Positions 1-8,505 of a DNA stretch of 22,264 nt are shown one piece after another. The DNA is from Ramicandelaber brevisporus (lineage: Eukaryota; Kickxellomycota; Ramicandelaberales; Ramicandelaberaceae), in contig MU603075.1 of NCBI GenBank assembly GCA_025201865.1, positions 1-22,264 of the forward strand. Direction: 5' to 3'. How positions within the stretch are numbered: position 1 is the first letter of the stretch; each line of letters starts with the position of its first letter. Under the pieces are notes generated by a model. It was not told where the DNA came from. It saw only the letters and a program-made list of their open reading frames with translations, and did no database searches. The translations under genes and the position numbers were made by a program.

Positions 1-298
1 CGTAGTTGTAGCTGTAGCTTGGATAGTACATCAAATACTCGGACTCGGACTTGCCACCTGGAGCGCCACCTGAAGCAGCAGGACCATTTGGTGCACCGCC
101 CGGACCGCCCGGACCACCTGGACCACCAGGACCACCAGCACCTTGTGGAGCCATCGGAGACTGCTGACCGGACGACTGCATCTGCGGCATGCCTGGCAGC
201 TGTTGGCCGGCGGCCTCGAGGTCTGGCGTGGTGGCGGTCTGGCCGATAACAGCGGACGCAGCGACGGCGATGAGAGCGGAAATCAGTGGCAGCTTCAT
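1..298 (-). CDS. Secreted Gly/Pro-rich protein, N-terminal part (runs off window)
   Basis: Reading the minus strand from the ATG at 298 gives 99 codons with no stop before the window edge, so the C-terminus is missing. Residues 1-19 look like a signal peptide: MKLPLISALIAVAASAVIG, with a short basic start, a hydrophobic core and small residues before a likely cut ahead of Gln20. The mature part is Gln/Met/Pro-rich, then has four GGP repeats in a row at about residues 54-66, then turns Tyr-rich (YYPSYSYNY). The repeats are GGP triplets, not a long collagen Gly-X-Y domain. The leader upstream of the ATG is CAA-rich. The family is not recognised. A secreted surface, wall or matrix protein is inferred from the signal peptide and composition only. 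The overlapping plus-strand frame at 19-249 is taken as a shadow. Confidence 0.72.
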   Translation of the reverse strand, partial: MKLPLISALIAVAASAVIGQTATTPDLEAAGQQLPGMPQMQSSGQQSPMAPQGAGGPGGPGGPGGPGGAPNGPAASGGAPGGKSESEYLMYYPSYSYNY

Positions 299-579
299 GG
301 CGTTGTTTGATGTCGATGTTGATGCAAAATGTTGTTTGTTTGTTGTTGTTGCTTGTTGTTGTTGACTTACTCACGAATGAACTGCTTGGAGCTGGAGCTG
401 CTGCTGCTGTTGCTGTTTTAAACCATTCATCTCCTTTCTCTCCAAGCACTCAATATTCGCTGCATGCTTTCTTCGACTGCAGATAGAAACCTAACAAATA
501 ACCACGCATAAACCACCTCCTTGCACACTTTGCTACTCCTTAAATATTTGCATCGTCATTGACTGTTTGTGATTAAATT
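299..579 (-). promoter_or_regulatory. Upstream/leader region of the secreted-protein gene
   Basis: This 281-bp spacer separates two genes on the minus strand. On that strand the part next to the ATG (about 299-372) is rich in CAA and CAACA, giving a G-poor, probably unstructured mRNA leader. Further out there is a short CTG run (about 393-413). I see no clear TATA box. The outer part must also hold the 3' end of the RAD51-like gene, for which I see no canonical AATAAA. Confidence 0.4.
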
Positions 580-1698
580 TCAAATGTAGAATGAAGCCCA
601 TTTATGCGCAGCCGCCCGATTGGACTTTACGATCTCACACGTCACATATTGCTTGTCTTTCGAGTCCGATCCAAGTTGTGCCGAGTGCACATGTATTCTG
701 ATATCGGGTACATGGACCCACGCAATCCCCATTGCCGGTCGTTTATTCGTCATTAGCAACGATGTTCTTTCATGCTCAGAATGAGGTGGAATCTCAGACA
801 CTGAGTTGATGAGAACAACACCACATTGCCAATGTTGGGTTGAGTGGTGGCGAGGCAGAACTAGCTGGCGGAGAGTTCGTGCGATGGTTTCGGAATTGAC
901 AGATCCGTATACTTTGGAGTTACTGTCAATGTGAAGAGCAGCAGGGAGAGAGTTGATACACACCAATAGTGGTGATGGCGAGGATGGAGAAGGAGATGGA
1001 GCGTCACCGCCGTTTGTTGGTGGGCTGCTGACAGTTGTGTATCTCCTCGAGATGTCTTGTAGTGCATTCATGAGATCATGCACGCCATAAACAGAAATGT
1101 GTTCGAGCCGTTCTAACCGGCTGATCAGTTCCATTCTGTCTGTGGCTGATGTTGCTGCGTTCGGCAGTCCACATGAGGATTCCAGAATTGAAGCTAGCCG
1201 CAGCGGTGCAAAATGACCTCGAGTGTCAATGTAAACAACTCGACTATTCTCGGATCTCATCAATGTATCTGCACACATCTGTAATAACATCTGGTCCAAT
1301 GCAGTCGTTGCTATTCCACAGAGCTCCAGAATCTCACCAGGTCGCAACCCGCCTGTGTCGCCTTGATAGCTTGCTAGTAGCTGATCAAATGCAGCGTTTC
1401 TAGTCTGGCCAATTACTCCGCCATTCGCACCTTGCAAGATCATGCCATATTCCTCTAGTGCTGACATTGAACATCCACTGCCAGCAACAGTCTCGTCTGC
1501 AATGTAATTTGCGCATTGTTCGAGGATGCGTGATTCAATGTTTGTCCGCAGCGATAGCTGTGTCAAATCCGGATAGAGCAGCAAGTCGTACTTTGACATC
1601 ACATTTGCTCGCTCCAGCGCTCTGCTCATCGTGTCCAGCTCCATAGTAGATAGACTGTCTGCATGTACGGCCACCAGCACATCTCGTATCGTTCTCAT
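580..1698 (-). CDS. RAD51D-like recombinase paralog lacking Walker A and B residues
   Basis: The frame encodes 372 aa from an ATG at 1698 to a TGA. RAD51 paralogs form complexes that help RAD51 assemble on single-stranded DNA during homologous recombination. The fold order matches RAD51D: an N-terminal helical region (about 20-66), the strand GGLRPGEILELCG (116-128), the strand VVYIDTRGHFAPLRLASIL (154-172), RLEHISVYGVHDLMNAL (197-213), the Walker B strand LLVCINS (244-250) and a tail RPAMGIAWVHVPDIRIHVHS (320-339), close to the RAD51D motif of the form RPALGRSWSFVPSTRI. The loop that should read GxxxxGKT is GIATTALD (128-135), so the GKT is gone, and the Walker B Asp is Asn249. ATP binding is therefore unlikely. 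XRCC2 is the main alternative, since the segment around residue 158 also resembles it. A Ser/Pro insert lies at 223-243. The gene is divergent from tilS. Confidence 0.75.
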   Translation of the reverse strand: MRTIRDVLVAVHADSLSTMELDTMSRALERANVMSKYDLLLYPDLTQLSLRTNIESRILEQCANYIADETVAGSGCSMSALEEYGMILQGANGGVIGQTRNAAFDQLLASYQGDTGGLRPGEILELCGIATTALDQMLLQMCADTLMRSENSRVVYIDTRGHFAPLRLASILESSCGLPNAATSATDRMELISRLERLEHISVYGVHDLMNALQDISRRYTTVSSPPTNGGDAPSPSPSSPSPLLVCINSLPAALHIDSNSKVYGSVNSETIARTLRQLVLPRHHSTQHWQCGVVLINSVSEIPPHSEHERTSLLMTNKRPAMGIAWVHVPDIRIHVHSAQLGSDSKDKQYVTCEIVKSNRAAAHKWASFYI

Positions 1699-1790
1699 CG
1701 CTCCTTCTTTGCTGATCGTCTGTGTTGCTATGTTGCTGTGTTTTGGTTTGCTTCATAAAAAGTAAACAGCTCGATCTTGACGTGAAAAAG
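1699..1790. promoter_or_regulatory. 92-bp shared divergent promoter, RAD51-like / tilS
   Basis: Only 92 bp separate the ATG of the RAD51-like gene (1698, minus) from the first in-frame ATG of tilS (1791, plus). Both promoters and both leaders must fit here or overlap the coding sequences. On the minus strand the first part is CA-rich (about 1699-1745). There is an A/T-rich stretch around 1756-1764 but no clean TATA box. Bidirectional use is inferred from the spacing. Confidence 0.5.
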
Positions 1791-3252
1791 ATGACACAGT
1801 CAATCACAGCCACTCGTTTCGCGGCTGCGCTTCGAGCGACTGGCCTGCTGTCTCTTCCAGGACCATTGAACCTGTGTGTAGCACTGTCCGGCGGTGCAGA
1901 CAGCATGGCTCTCGCGTTTCTTCTCAAGCGGTTTGTTGACGATCAACAACAAAAGCAGCAGCAACAACAACAACAACAACATCGGCCCGGAAGTAGCATC
2001 CAACGCATTCATGCGGTGACGGTTGATCATGGATTTAGGGTAGAGAGCGGCGATGAAGCAATGACAGTTGCTGGATATGCCCGAGCGCACATCGGGATGC
2101 CCCATTCAATTGTCAGAATACCTTGGTCTGTGCCATCTGCACCATCATCAACTTCGTCAATCAATCAACAGCGCTCGAATACGGATCGAACGCGTGGTCT
2201 TGTAAGATGGCTGGACCGAGGCTATCCACCATGTCCATCATCGTCGCGGCTGGAAGAACTTGGCCGTGAATATCGATATCGAGTTCTGGCTCAATCCGCA
2301 GCAACAGTACCATCAACATCAGCTGCAGTTGCACCTAGAATTGTAACAGCCAAAGCAACAAATGTGATTCTGACTGGACATCACGCAAACGATCAAGCAG
2401 AAACCGTGGCAATGCGACTACTGTCAGACACTGGTGTTCTTGGTACGGCTGGTATCTCTCCACGAGTATCACCACTGCCAGTTGTGTCATGCCCCGAAGC
2501 AGTCAACATGCGCATTTGTAGACCGCTACTGTCGTTCACAAAGGCTGAGTTGATTGAAACGTGTTTGCAGCACAAGATTCCATGGGTCGAAGACTCATCT
2601 AATAGCTCGACAGTGTACCTAAGAAATGATATTCGGCACTGGCTGAGCAGGTCACCTGGAAACATCACTAATGAGTTGCTGGCACTCGCTGCGGACGCAC
2701 AGATTGTTCGAGACAATGTCAATCAGACCATTAGTTTAATTGTTAACTCGTCTTCATTGTGTCATGTGGACACTGCTCGAGGTGCATTCGTATTGCGTGA
2801 CTCAGTGTTTGCCTCAGATGGGCCGTATCCACACATCATTCGACGACACTTGTTGGCAACTTTAATCAAGTGTTCTGGCGGCAGTTTGGACAGCTCTCCC
2901 AAATTACATCAGCTCGACCAAGTTCTCGTTGATATGAATTCGACTGCCAAAGGCGTGTATGTAATCGGACGAGCGGCAATCATCCCAGTCAAGAAGGATG
3001 GCGAGCAATGTTGGTTAATAACTCGCCAGCCGTATTCGCGAAACGAAATATCTGCACTGACAACGAATGTGTCAACCAGTGACAATGGGCAATGGATGCT
3101 TTGGGACAAACGATTCTTCATTCGAATCAAAGTTAAAGAGGATCACGCAGGTGGATCGATCGCCATTCGACCTTTGAGGACAGACGACATTGTGCAATCA
3201 AACAAAAAGGAACGACGGAAAACCTGGCTGGATTCTCACTTACAGCAACAGC

Positions 3253-3284
<32 letters not shown>

Positions 3285-3467
3285 CGAGAGCAGATGGAGC
3301 GTCATATTCGAATAGCATCAGCTGCTAACATCAACTGCACAATACCAGTTGTCACACACAATGATAAAGTAGTTGCATTACCAAGTCTTGGCTTCATGTC
3401 GAGTGACTTGACACCAATTGCCTCGATTGACTGTTTATATCGATCCAATCTCACCTTTCTGAACTAA
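1791..3467 (+). CDS. tilS: tRNA(Ile)-lysidine synthetase (TilS), PP-loop ATPase
   Basis: The frame encodes 558 aa. TilS uses ATP to join lysine to C34 of tRNA-Ile(CAU), so that it reads AUA and is charged with Ile. The PP-loop motif SGGADS is at residues 33-38, VTVDHG at about 76-81, the LGREYRYRVL motif near 157-166, TGHHANDQAETVAMRLL at about 195-211, and the RPLL...EDSSN...YLRNDIR block at about 244-282. A TilS-like C-terminal part includes IAIRPLRTDD near 457 and VVALPSLGF near 527. The frame is open back to 1722 but begins there with GTG, so the ATG at 1791 is preferred. The first 40 residues have Arg and no acidic residue until Asp37, which would suit a mitochondrial presequence. Expansions unusual for the family are Gln-rich tracts at about 52-63 and 484-497 and a Ser-rich insert at about 115-150. 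Mitochondrial action is inferred. Confidence 0.9.
1944..1981 (+). repeat. CAA/CAG tract coding polyQ in TilS (first)
   Basis: CAA and CAG codons encode a nearly pure Gln run with one Lys, just after the PP-loop helix of TilS. It probably lies in a surface loop, since the motifs on both sides are intact. It is a likely length-variable site. Confidence 0.85.
3243..3284 (+). repeat. CAA tract coding polyQ in TilS (second)
   Basis: Fourteen Gln codons, the last eleven of them pure CAA, sit between the catalytic half and the last C-terminal block of TilS. The purity of the CAA run suggests recent slippage. Confidence 0.9.
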
Positions 3468-3471
3468 ACTT

Positions 3472-3501
3472 TAGTAATAGTAGTAATAGTAATAGTAATA
3501 G
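3472..3501 (+). repeat. TAGTAA-type simple repeat after the tilS stop
   Basis: An imperfect AGTAAT/TAG repeat begins four bases after the tilS TAA and ends just before its first poly(A) signal. It falls in the 3' UTR. Confidence 0.8.
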
Positions 3502-3513
3502 TTATTTCTTTTT

Positions 3514-3519
3514 AATAAA
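3514..3519 (+). terminator. Poly(A) signal AATAAA for tilS
   Basis: A canonical AATAAA lies 46 nt after the tilS stop. Two further copies follow on the same strand at 3549-3554 and 3570-3575. The spacer to the convergent RasGEF gene is only 276 bp (3468-3743), so both 3' ends are packed into it. Its remainder is a low-complexity purine/TTTG-rich stretch (about 3580-3690) with no gene that I can see. Confidence 0.55.
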
Positions 3520-3742
3520 AACATGTTTGATGACTGCACAAATTGAATAATAAATGAAAAGGCGGAAATAATAAAAAAATGAAAGAGGAAAGTATCAAAA
3601 GGCAAAGGGGAGTAGGAAGGAAGGAAGGAATGAATGGACGAGTGTTTTTGTTTTTGTTTGCTTGGTTGTTTGCTTGGTTGTTTGTTTGGCAACTTGTCGT
3701 GTTGAAGTCTGAAGCTCAAGATTGCTTGGTTTTTAGTACTGA

Positions 3743-3748
3743 TTTATT
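3743..3748 (-). terminator. Poly(A) signal AATAAA enclosing the RasGEF stop codon
   Basis: On the minus strand the last codons read AAA AAA TAA followed by A. The stop TAA is therefore nested inside an AATAAA hexamer. If the hexamer is used, the 3' UTR would be only about 15-30 nt. Confidence 0.45.
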
Positions 3749-6700
3749 TTTTGAACATGTTGCCTTCAAAGCCCTTTGTACTAGGCTCAATGTACTGACT
3801 CATCGATTGTAGCCAAGTATCCATATCTGCAATCTGATCGGTGCCTGATGGACCGAAGCTGTTTTGGGAGTTCATGCCATGGCGCTGTTGTTGACCCTGT
3901 TGGCCTTGCTGACCGTGATGGCCGCTGTGATCGCCGTATTGGAACTGACTCAGCGAAGTGCCATTGCTGTACGTGCCGCTGATGTTTGATCTGCCCATGC
4001 CAGACTGTAGTGAGGACGATGCAATGCTGGCAGCACCAGTGACACCTGCTGGACGAACTTGGGAAATCTCAGAGATGATCCAGTATTGCAGATGGGGATC
4101 GTTGCGGAATGTGGAATAGCGCGTCCGTTGGGAGGCTAGCAAGCGATGCAGCATCATGTTCATCATGCGGAACTTGCCAAAGTTGATGAGTGGCATTGTG
4201 GACCATTTGGACGGCTGAGGCAGCGTGGAGCCTGGCTCAGACTGGCTTGGCGTGATGTTGGTGCCACCGAGCACGTTGCGATTGTTGGCACCGGCAGAGC
4301 CATACGACATCATGGATGGAGAGCCGCCTGGACCGCTGATTGTGGATTGGCGATAGTTGGCCGAGCCGTTGGCGCTGGCAAAGGAGTCAAACTCGTTGCC
4401 AGAGCCTTGGCTGCGCAGCAAAGTGGAGGTTGGAGGTGGAGTTGGCAATGCAGCCTGATAGCCGCCTGGACCGCCGCGAGCGTATGGAGACTCTGGAGCC
4501 ATTGGTGGAGCTCCAATGCCTTGTTGCTGCATGTGCTGGATGGCTGCAGCTTTAACACTGCTCCATGCCACTGCTTGGCTCTGCTGCTGACGAGTAGTCT
4601 GAAGTACTTGCTGGCAGTAGTAGTTGTGAGCCAATTGCTGAATAGCCTTCTGAAGAGTGACACGAAGATCACGCTCCCGGTTGGCCTCAATGTACGACAC
4701 ATTGCCTTCATCAGCGTACAGCAAGTCAGTCAAATGCACAGCCAGGAATGGAATGACAGGGATGTCGTGGCCAGCGCGAGAGGCAGCAAGAGTCTCAACT
4801 TGCAGCTCGGTTGTAGTGTGATCAAACATCTGGCGCTGACGCTGGATGTGACCTTCAAGAGCCTCTTCACCCTCAACACCAGACAGCTCGAGAACACCGC
4901 GCAAGCATCCGCGGTACAGCTTGAAGTTTGGACGCTGGCTCATGATAGTGTGCAGCTGATCAAGCATCTGCTGGTACTTGCTGGACACCTTGGCCCAAGT
5001 GCTGGTCAGACGCTGCACTGGAGACAGCATCAAACCAGTGACAATCTCGAAGCAGGTGTTGTAATTGTGCCAGACCATGCACTGATGAGCAACCATAATG
5101 AATGTTTGGACAAGCTTAACGCGTTCATTGTGGTCTTCATGAGTAACAACTTGGCGCGCAACCCAGTAAGCAACACGGTTGAACCAGCCAGCAAACTCAA
5201 ACAGACGAGGAGTGTACTTGGCACGAGACACTGGATCACTGCAGCGAGAATGGAAGCAGAGCTCAGTGGCGGAGGCAGTGCGGAACATGCGATGCTCAAG
5301 CAGAGTCAAGTTGTGAGCAAACTCCTTCTGCTCAACCTCAATGGATGGAGAGCTTGGGTCCATTTGAACCAATCTAATCATGATACCATTGGTGTGCTTG
5401 CTGCCAGAATAGCCACCCGCGTAGCCAGTCTTTGCATTTCCACCATTGCCTTGATTGGCGCTGAGACGGCTGGCTTCGCTCTTCTTCTTGAACAAACCAA
5501 GGAAGCTGCTTCCGCCACCTCCTCCGCTGCTGCTGGCGATGCTACCACCTGCACGCTTCTGGCCACTGCCACCACTTGTAGCTGAACCACTCTCAGCACG
5601 CTCATCAACTGCACGCATCTCATCAAGCAGGGTCTCGGCAACTTCTCCACCAAACAGACGGAACTGCGGCAGTGTGCTCAAGCTGCTGAGATCGCTCATT
5701 GTACTACCAGCTGCGCCATTGCCGCTGCCGCTGCCGCCTGAACCATGGCCGTGACGACGGTTACGAGCACGACTCTCAATACCATTGCGCAGAACAGAAG
5801 TGACATGCTGGATGTATTGGCCACGACGAGTGTCTTCACGGATAAACTCAATGAAATGCAAGAACAGCTCAGTGAGATGACGAGACATCTTGAAATCCTC
5901 ATAAAACTCTTCCAGCCAGCGACGAACAAAGTCCAAAACACGCTGCTGAATACGAGATTCGCGTTCAACAACCTCTGGTGGATAACGAGTGTGGCCGTGA
6001 GCACCGCCGTAGAGAGCGGATGCATTGCTGCCGTAGTGCTGAGCGAGCATGGATGGAGCTGGATTGGCAGCGCAGCCGTTGAGATAGCGAATGATCATGA
6101 GGCGGAGGACGTCAACACCGTCAACAAAGAAGCGATAAGAGTTGAGGAAATCAGTCACAAACTCGTAATCGTATTCATCTTCTGGAGCAGTCAAGTAGTT
6201 GGTCAGAACGCGCAGAGATACACCACGCGCAGTGCGACGGGCGAAGCGCACAACTGGAGTGCCATCGTAGCCAATCTTGAGCGGCAGCTGATCTGGACGC
6301 ATGGTTGGTGAGCCTGGATTGGCAGCAGTTGGATTGGTAACCTCGGGTGCAAGCACAGTCTGTGGATCATACAGCACTTCATCATCGGTGGCATCAGAAT
6401 TGAGCGGCCACCAAGTCCAAGTAGACGGCAGAGCAGATGAGGAAGCAGCGCCAGTGAGACTGCGTGGATGAGCCGCTGTGTTGCCTCCTCCAGAATGGCT
6501 TGGAACTGGACTCTCGCCGCCAGCGTTTGGGCCACCAGCTGCGAAACTGCCGCCAGAGGGCGATGAATAGGAGCTGACGTCACCACTTGGGCCGCCATAC
6601 CCATAATCAGCAGACTGTGAGTGCGGTTGAGAAGGAACTCGACGTGGCTGAACAGGTGCTCTTCTCGGTGGACGTTTTGGTGGCTCCGCAGATGTGGATG

Positions 6701-7097
6701 ATGCTTGGCCGCTGATGTCCATTGATGGAACAGGTGTGATTGGCATGCTTTTGTTGTCATTTAGCTGTTGTTGGCTGTAGACTGCAGGAGAACCATTTGA
6801 TGAAGTGGTTGAAGGCTGATGACGTGGAGAGATGTGGAGATTGTTTTGGAACTGATTAATGATTGCATCGGCTTCATTTGCGTCAACTCCAGCTCCAGCT
6901 GATGATCCACCAAGACTGAATTGCTGAGCCATCGAGTCTGGAATAATGCGGACTCTCAGCACATCTGCGAAATCCTTGGGCAGTGAATGAATCACTTCTG
7001 CGCCACGTCCGCTCGCTGCAATGATAATGCCAAGTCGCTCCACATTTGTCTTGGTGCCAATTACTGGTGCGCCTGCAAGTTCATATGGTGTTGCCAT
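3744..7097 (-). CDS. Ras guanine nucleotide exchange factor (RasGEF_N + CDC25 domains)
   Basis: The frame encodes 1117 aa from an ATG at 7097. RasGEFs load small GTPases of the Ras/Rap family with GTP at membranes. Residues 1-80 are conserved-looking but unassigned. Then come a low-complexity region with a Pro/Arg-rich SH3-ligand-like stretch (about 139-157), a RasGEF N-terminal module at about 283-430 (LRVLTNYLTAPEDEYDYEF, FLNSYRFF), and a Gly/Ser linker (450-560). The CDC25 catalytic domain starts near 590 with FAHNLTLLEHRMF, FNRVAYWVARQVV, NYNTCFEIVTGLM, and VIPFLAVHLTDLLYADEGN at about 781-799. The expected closing segment (LINFGKFRMM...Y...P.LQYWI) comes only at about 970-1007, after roughly 165 residues rich in Gln, Gly, Ser and Pro. 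The C-terminus is again Gly/Ser/Gln-rich. No PH, DEP, DH or GTPase domain is seen. A 479-codon antisense frame at 4146-5585 is a shadow. Confidence 0.93.
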   Translation of the reverse strand: MATPYELAGAPVIGTKTNVERLGIIIAASGRGAEVIHSLPKDFADVLRVRIIPDSMAQQFSLGGSSAGAGVDANEADAIINQFQNNLHISPRHQPSTTSSNGSPAVYSQQQLNDNKSMPITPVPSMDISGQASSTSAEPPKRPPRRAPVQPRRVPSQPHSQSADYGYGGPSGDVSSYSSPSGGSFAAGGPNAGGESPVPSHSGGGNTAAHPRSLTGAASSSALPSTWTWWPLNSDATDDEVLYDPQTVLAPEVTNPTAANPGSPTMRPDQLPLKIGYDGTPVVRFARRTARGVSLRVLTNYLTAPEDEYDYEFVTDFLNSYRFFVDGVDVLRLMIIRYLNGCAANPAPSMLAQHYGSNASALYGGAHGHTRYPPEVVERESRIQQRVLDFVRRWLEEFYEDFKMSRHLTELFLHFIEFIREDTRRGQYIQHVTSVLRNGIESRARNRRHGHGSGGSGSGNGAAGSTMSDLSSLSTLPQFRLFGGEVAETLLDEMRAVDERAESGSATSGGSGQKRAGGSIASSSGGGGGSSFLGLFKKKSEASRLSANQGNGGNAKTGYAGGYSGSKHTNGIMIRLVQMDPSSPSIEVEQKEFAHNLTLLEHRMFRTASATELCFHSRCSDPVSRAKYTPRLFEFAGWFNRVAYWVARQVVTHEDHNERVKLVQTFIMVAHQCMVWHNYNTCFEIVTGLMLSPVQRLTSTWAKVSSKYQQMLDQLHTIMSQRPNFKLYRGCLRGVLELSGVEGEEALEGHIQRQRQMFDHTTTELQVETLAASRAGHDIPVIPFLAVHLTDLLYADEGNVSYIEANRERDLRVTLQKAIQQLAHNYYCQQVLQTTRQQQSQAVAWSSVKAAAIQHMQQQGIGAPPMAPESPYARGGPGGYQAALPTPPPTSTLLRSQGSGNEFDSFASANGSANYRQSTISGPGGSPSMMSYGSAGANNRNVLGGTNITPSQSEPGSTLPQPSKWSTMPLINFGKFRMMNMMLHRLLASQRTRYSTFRNDPHLQYWIISEISQVRPAGVTGAASIASSSLQSGMGRSNISGTYSNGTSLSQFQYGDHSGHHGQQGQQGQQQRHGMNSQNSFGPSGTDQIADMDTWLQSMSQYIEPSTKGFEGNMFKK

Positions 7098-8300
7098 TGT
7101 GATGGATGATTATAGACTGACGCTGGTAGCGATGGTGGTGTTGTTGTGGTTGATGATGAGTGAGTGTGTGAGTGAGTGTGTGAATGCGAGTGAGAGCGCG
7201 AGTATGAGGAAGGCTGTACAACAAAACTGGACGGATGAAATGATGGGAATGGGAAGAATCAAATCAAATCAAGGACCAACACTCGTGTCTAATGCTTGCT
7301 GCTGCTGCTGCTGCCGTTAGTCTCGTGTTGAAGCAGTGATTATGCGAGTGAAAACAACACAGGTGTGAAAAGAAGGATGAGGAACGAGCTGGAGCGAGTA
7401 ATAAGAAAGAAAAAAGCAGTAAAGTTGTTGCCGCTTGAGTGCTTGTGCAATTGTAGTTGGCGGATGGTCTCTCTTTTTTTTTTTGGTTCTGGCGTGACTC
7501 AATCTTATATTTGAATGGATGGTTGATATTGCTCGAATGTCGATCGTATACACTCACACGCTAGCAGTGTCGAGGGAATAGAAGAGACGGAGGTTTGTAA
7601 GAGCAGCAACCGAGCGAGAGCAAAAACGGCAATACTTGTTGTCGCTACCAGACTTTTCTTTGAAGGCAGTCGTCGTGTGCGCTGTTCTCGTCAAGCTGAG
7701 CTGGAGTGTGCTGCTGCAGGCGGAGCTGATGATACTGGTTGGAAGAATTTTTGACTCCGTTTCGTTCAAACACAGCTTGCCACTTGCTACTTGCTACTTG
7801 CTACTTGCTGACTGCTGACTGCTGCTGCTGCTGTCGTTGATACTGCTGCTGCTGCTGCTGCTGCTGCTGGCGGTGTGGAGTAGAATGAAGTGGAGCAAAG
7901 TGGAACGAGGTGTGACAGTTGTAGCTGCTCGGTGGCGAACTCACACACGCAGGCACAAGGCAATTAAACTCCCCAAAAAAACGAAACCGAAAAGAGGAAA
8001 CCGACTGCCCGACCGGCTCACGCTGTGTGCTAGTAGACGGTACAGATGATGACACTGGTTGGCGGTAGTTGGCGAAGAGACGGACGCAGACGATTGACGA
8101 CTGTTAACGCTAGCGAATCGCTTGGTAAAGAGTCTGAGAGCTGTCGCTTGGTAGTGCAGGAAGCGTCGTTATGCGGAGGTTCGAATGAACAAGCAGCAAG
8201 CAGGCGAGAGAGAGAGAGGGGAGAGGAAAGAAAAATAGGAGGCGGAGTGTGACGAGAGAGAATCACCTGCTTGCACACAGAGAGACGGACAGAGACAAAT
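7098..8300 (-). promoter_or_regulatory. RasGEF upstream region, low complexity
   Basis: No convincing gene is seen here. The first 90 bases read on the minus strand as a CA/CAA/CTCA-rich leader to the RasGEF ATG. Further out are CTG runs, purine-rich stretches and a TATA-like AAATATAAG (minus, near 7504-7512). Open frames in this stretch encode only low-complexity or repetitive peptides. Confidence 0.35.
7776..7870 (+). repeat. 7-bp tandem repeat grading into CTG triplets
   Basis: Seven units of CTTGCTA-type heptamers (cttgcca, three cttgcta, cttgctg, two actgctg) run from 7776 to 7824 and pass directly into CTG triplets, with one interruption near 7833-7841. The triplets reach 7870. Confidence 0.85.
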
Positions 8301-8505
8301 GAGCGTCACAAGGGCCAAATCGCAAACCGTCGAACAAGAAAAAAAAAAGTTGGAAAATGACGATTGGAGTGGGCGAGCTTGACTGGCAGCAAGAAAAGTG
8401 TCAGAAGAAAAAGCAAAACCAACCGCTGGGCGACGATGATGGAGAAGATGGCGGCGGCGGCGCGACAGCAGTGGTGGTGGTGGTGGCAACACAAAAAGAT
8501 CCACA

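Noticed and set aside
4146-5585. 479-codon open frame on the plus strand
   Set aside because: It lies wholly antisense to the RasGEF catalytic region, whose motifs are unmistakable. Its peptide has no domain-like pattern and follows from the base composition of the opposite strand.
8178-8190. B-box-like GGTTCGAATGA, possible tRNA
   Set aside because: The bases after the loop cannot pair with those before it, and no cloverleaf or A box at the right distance is seen.
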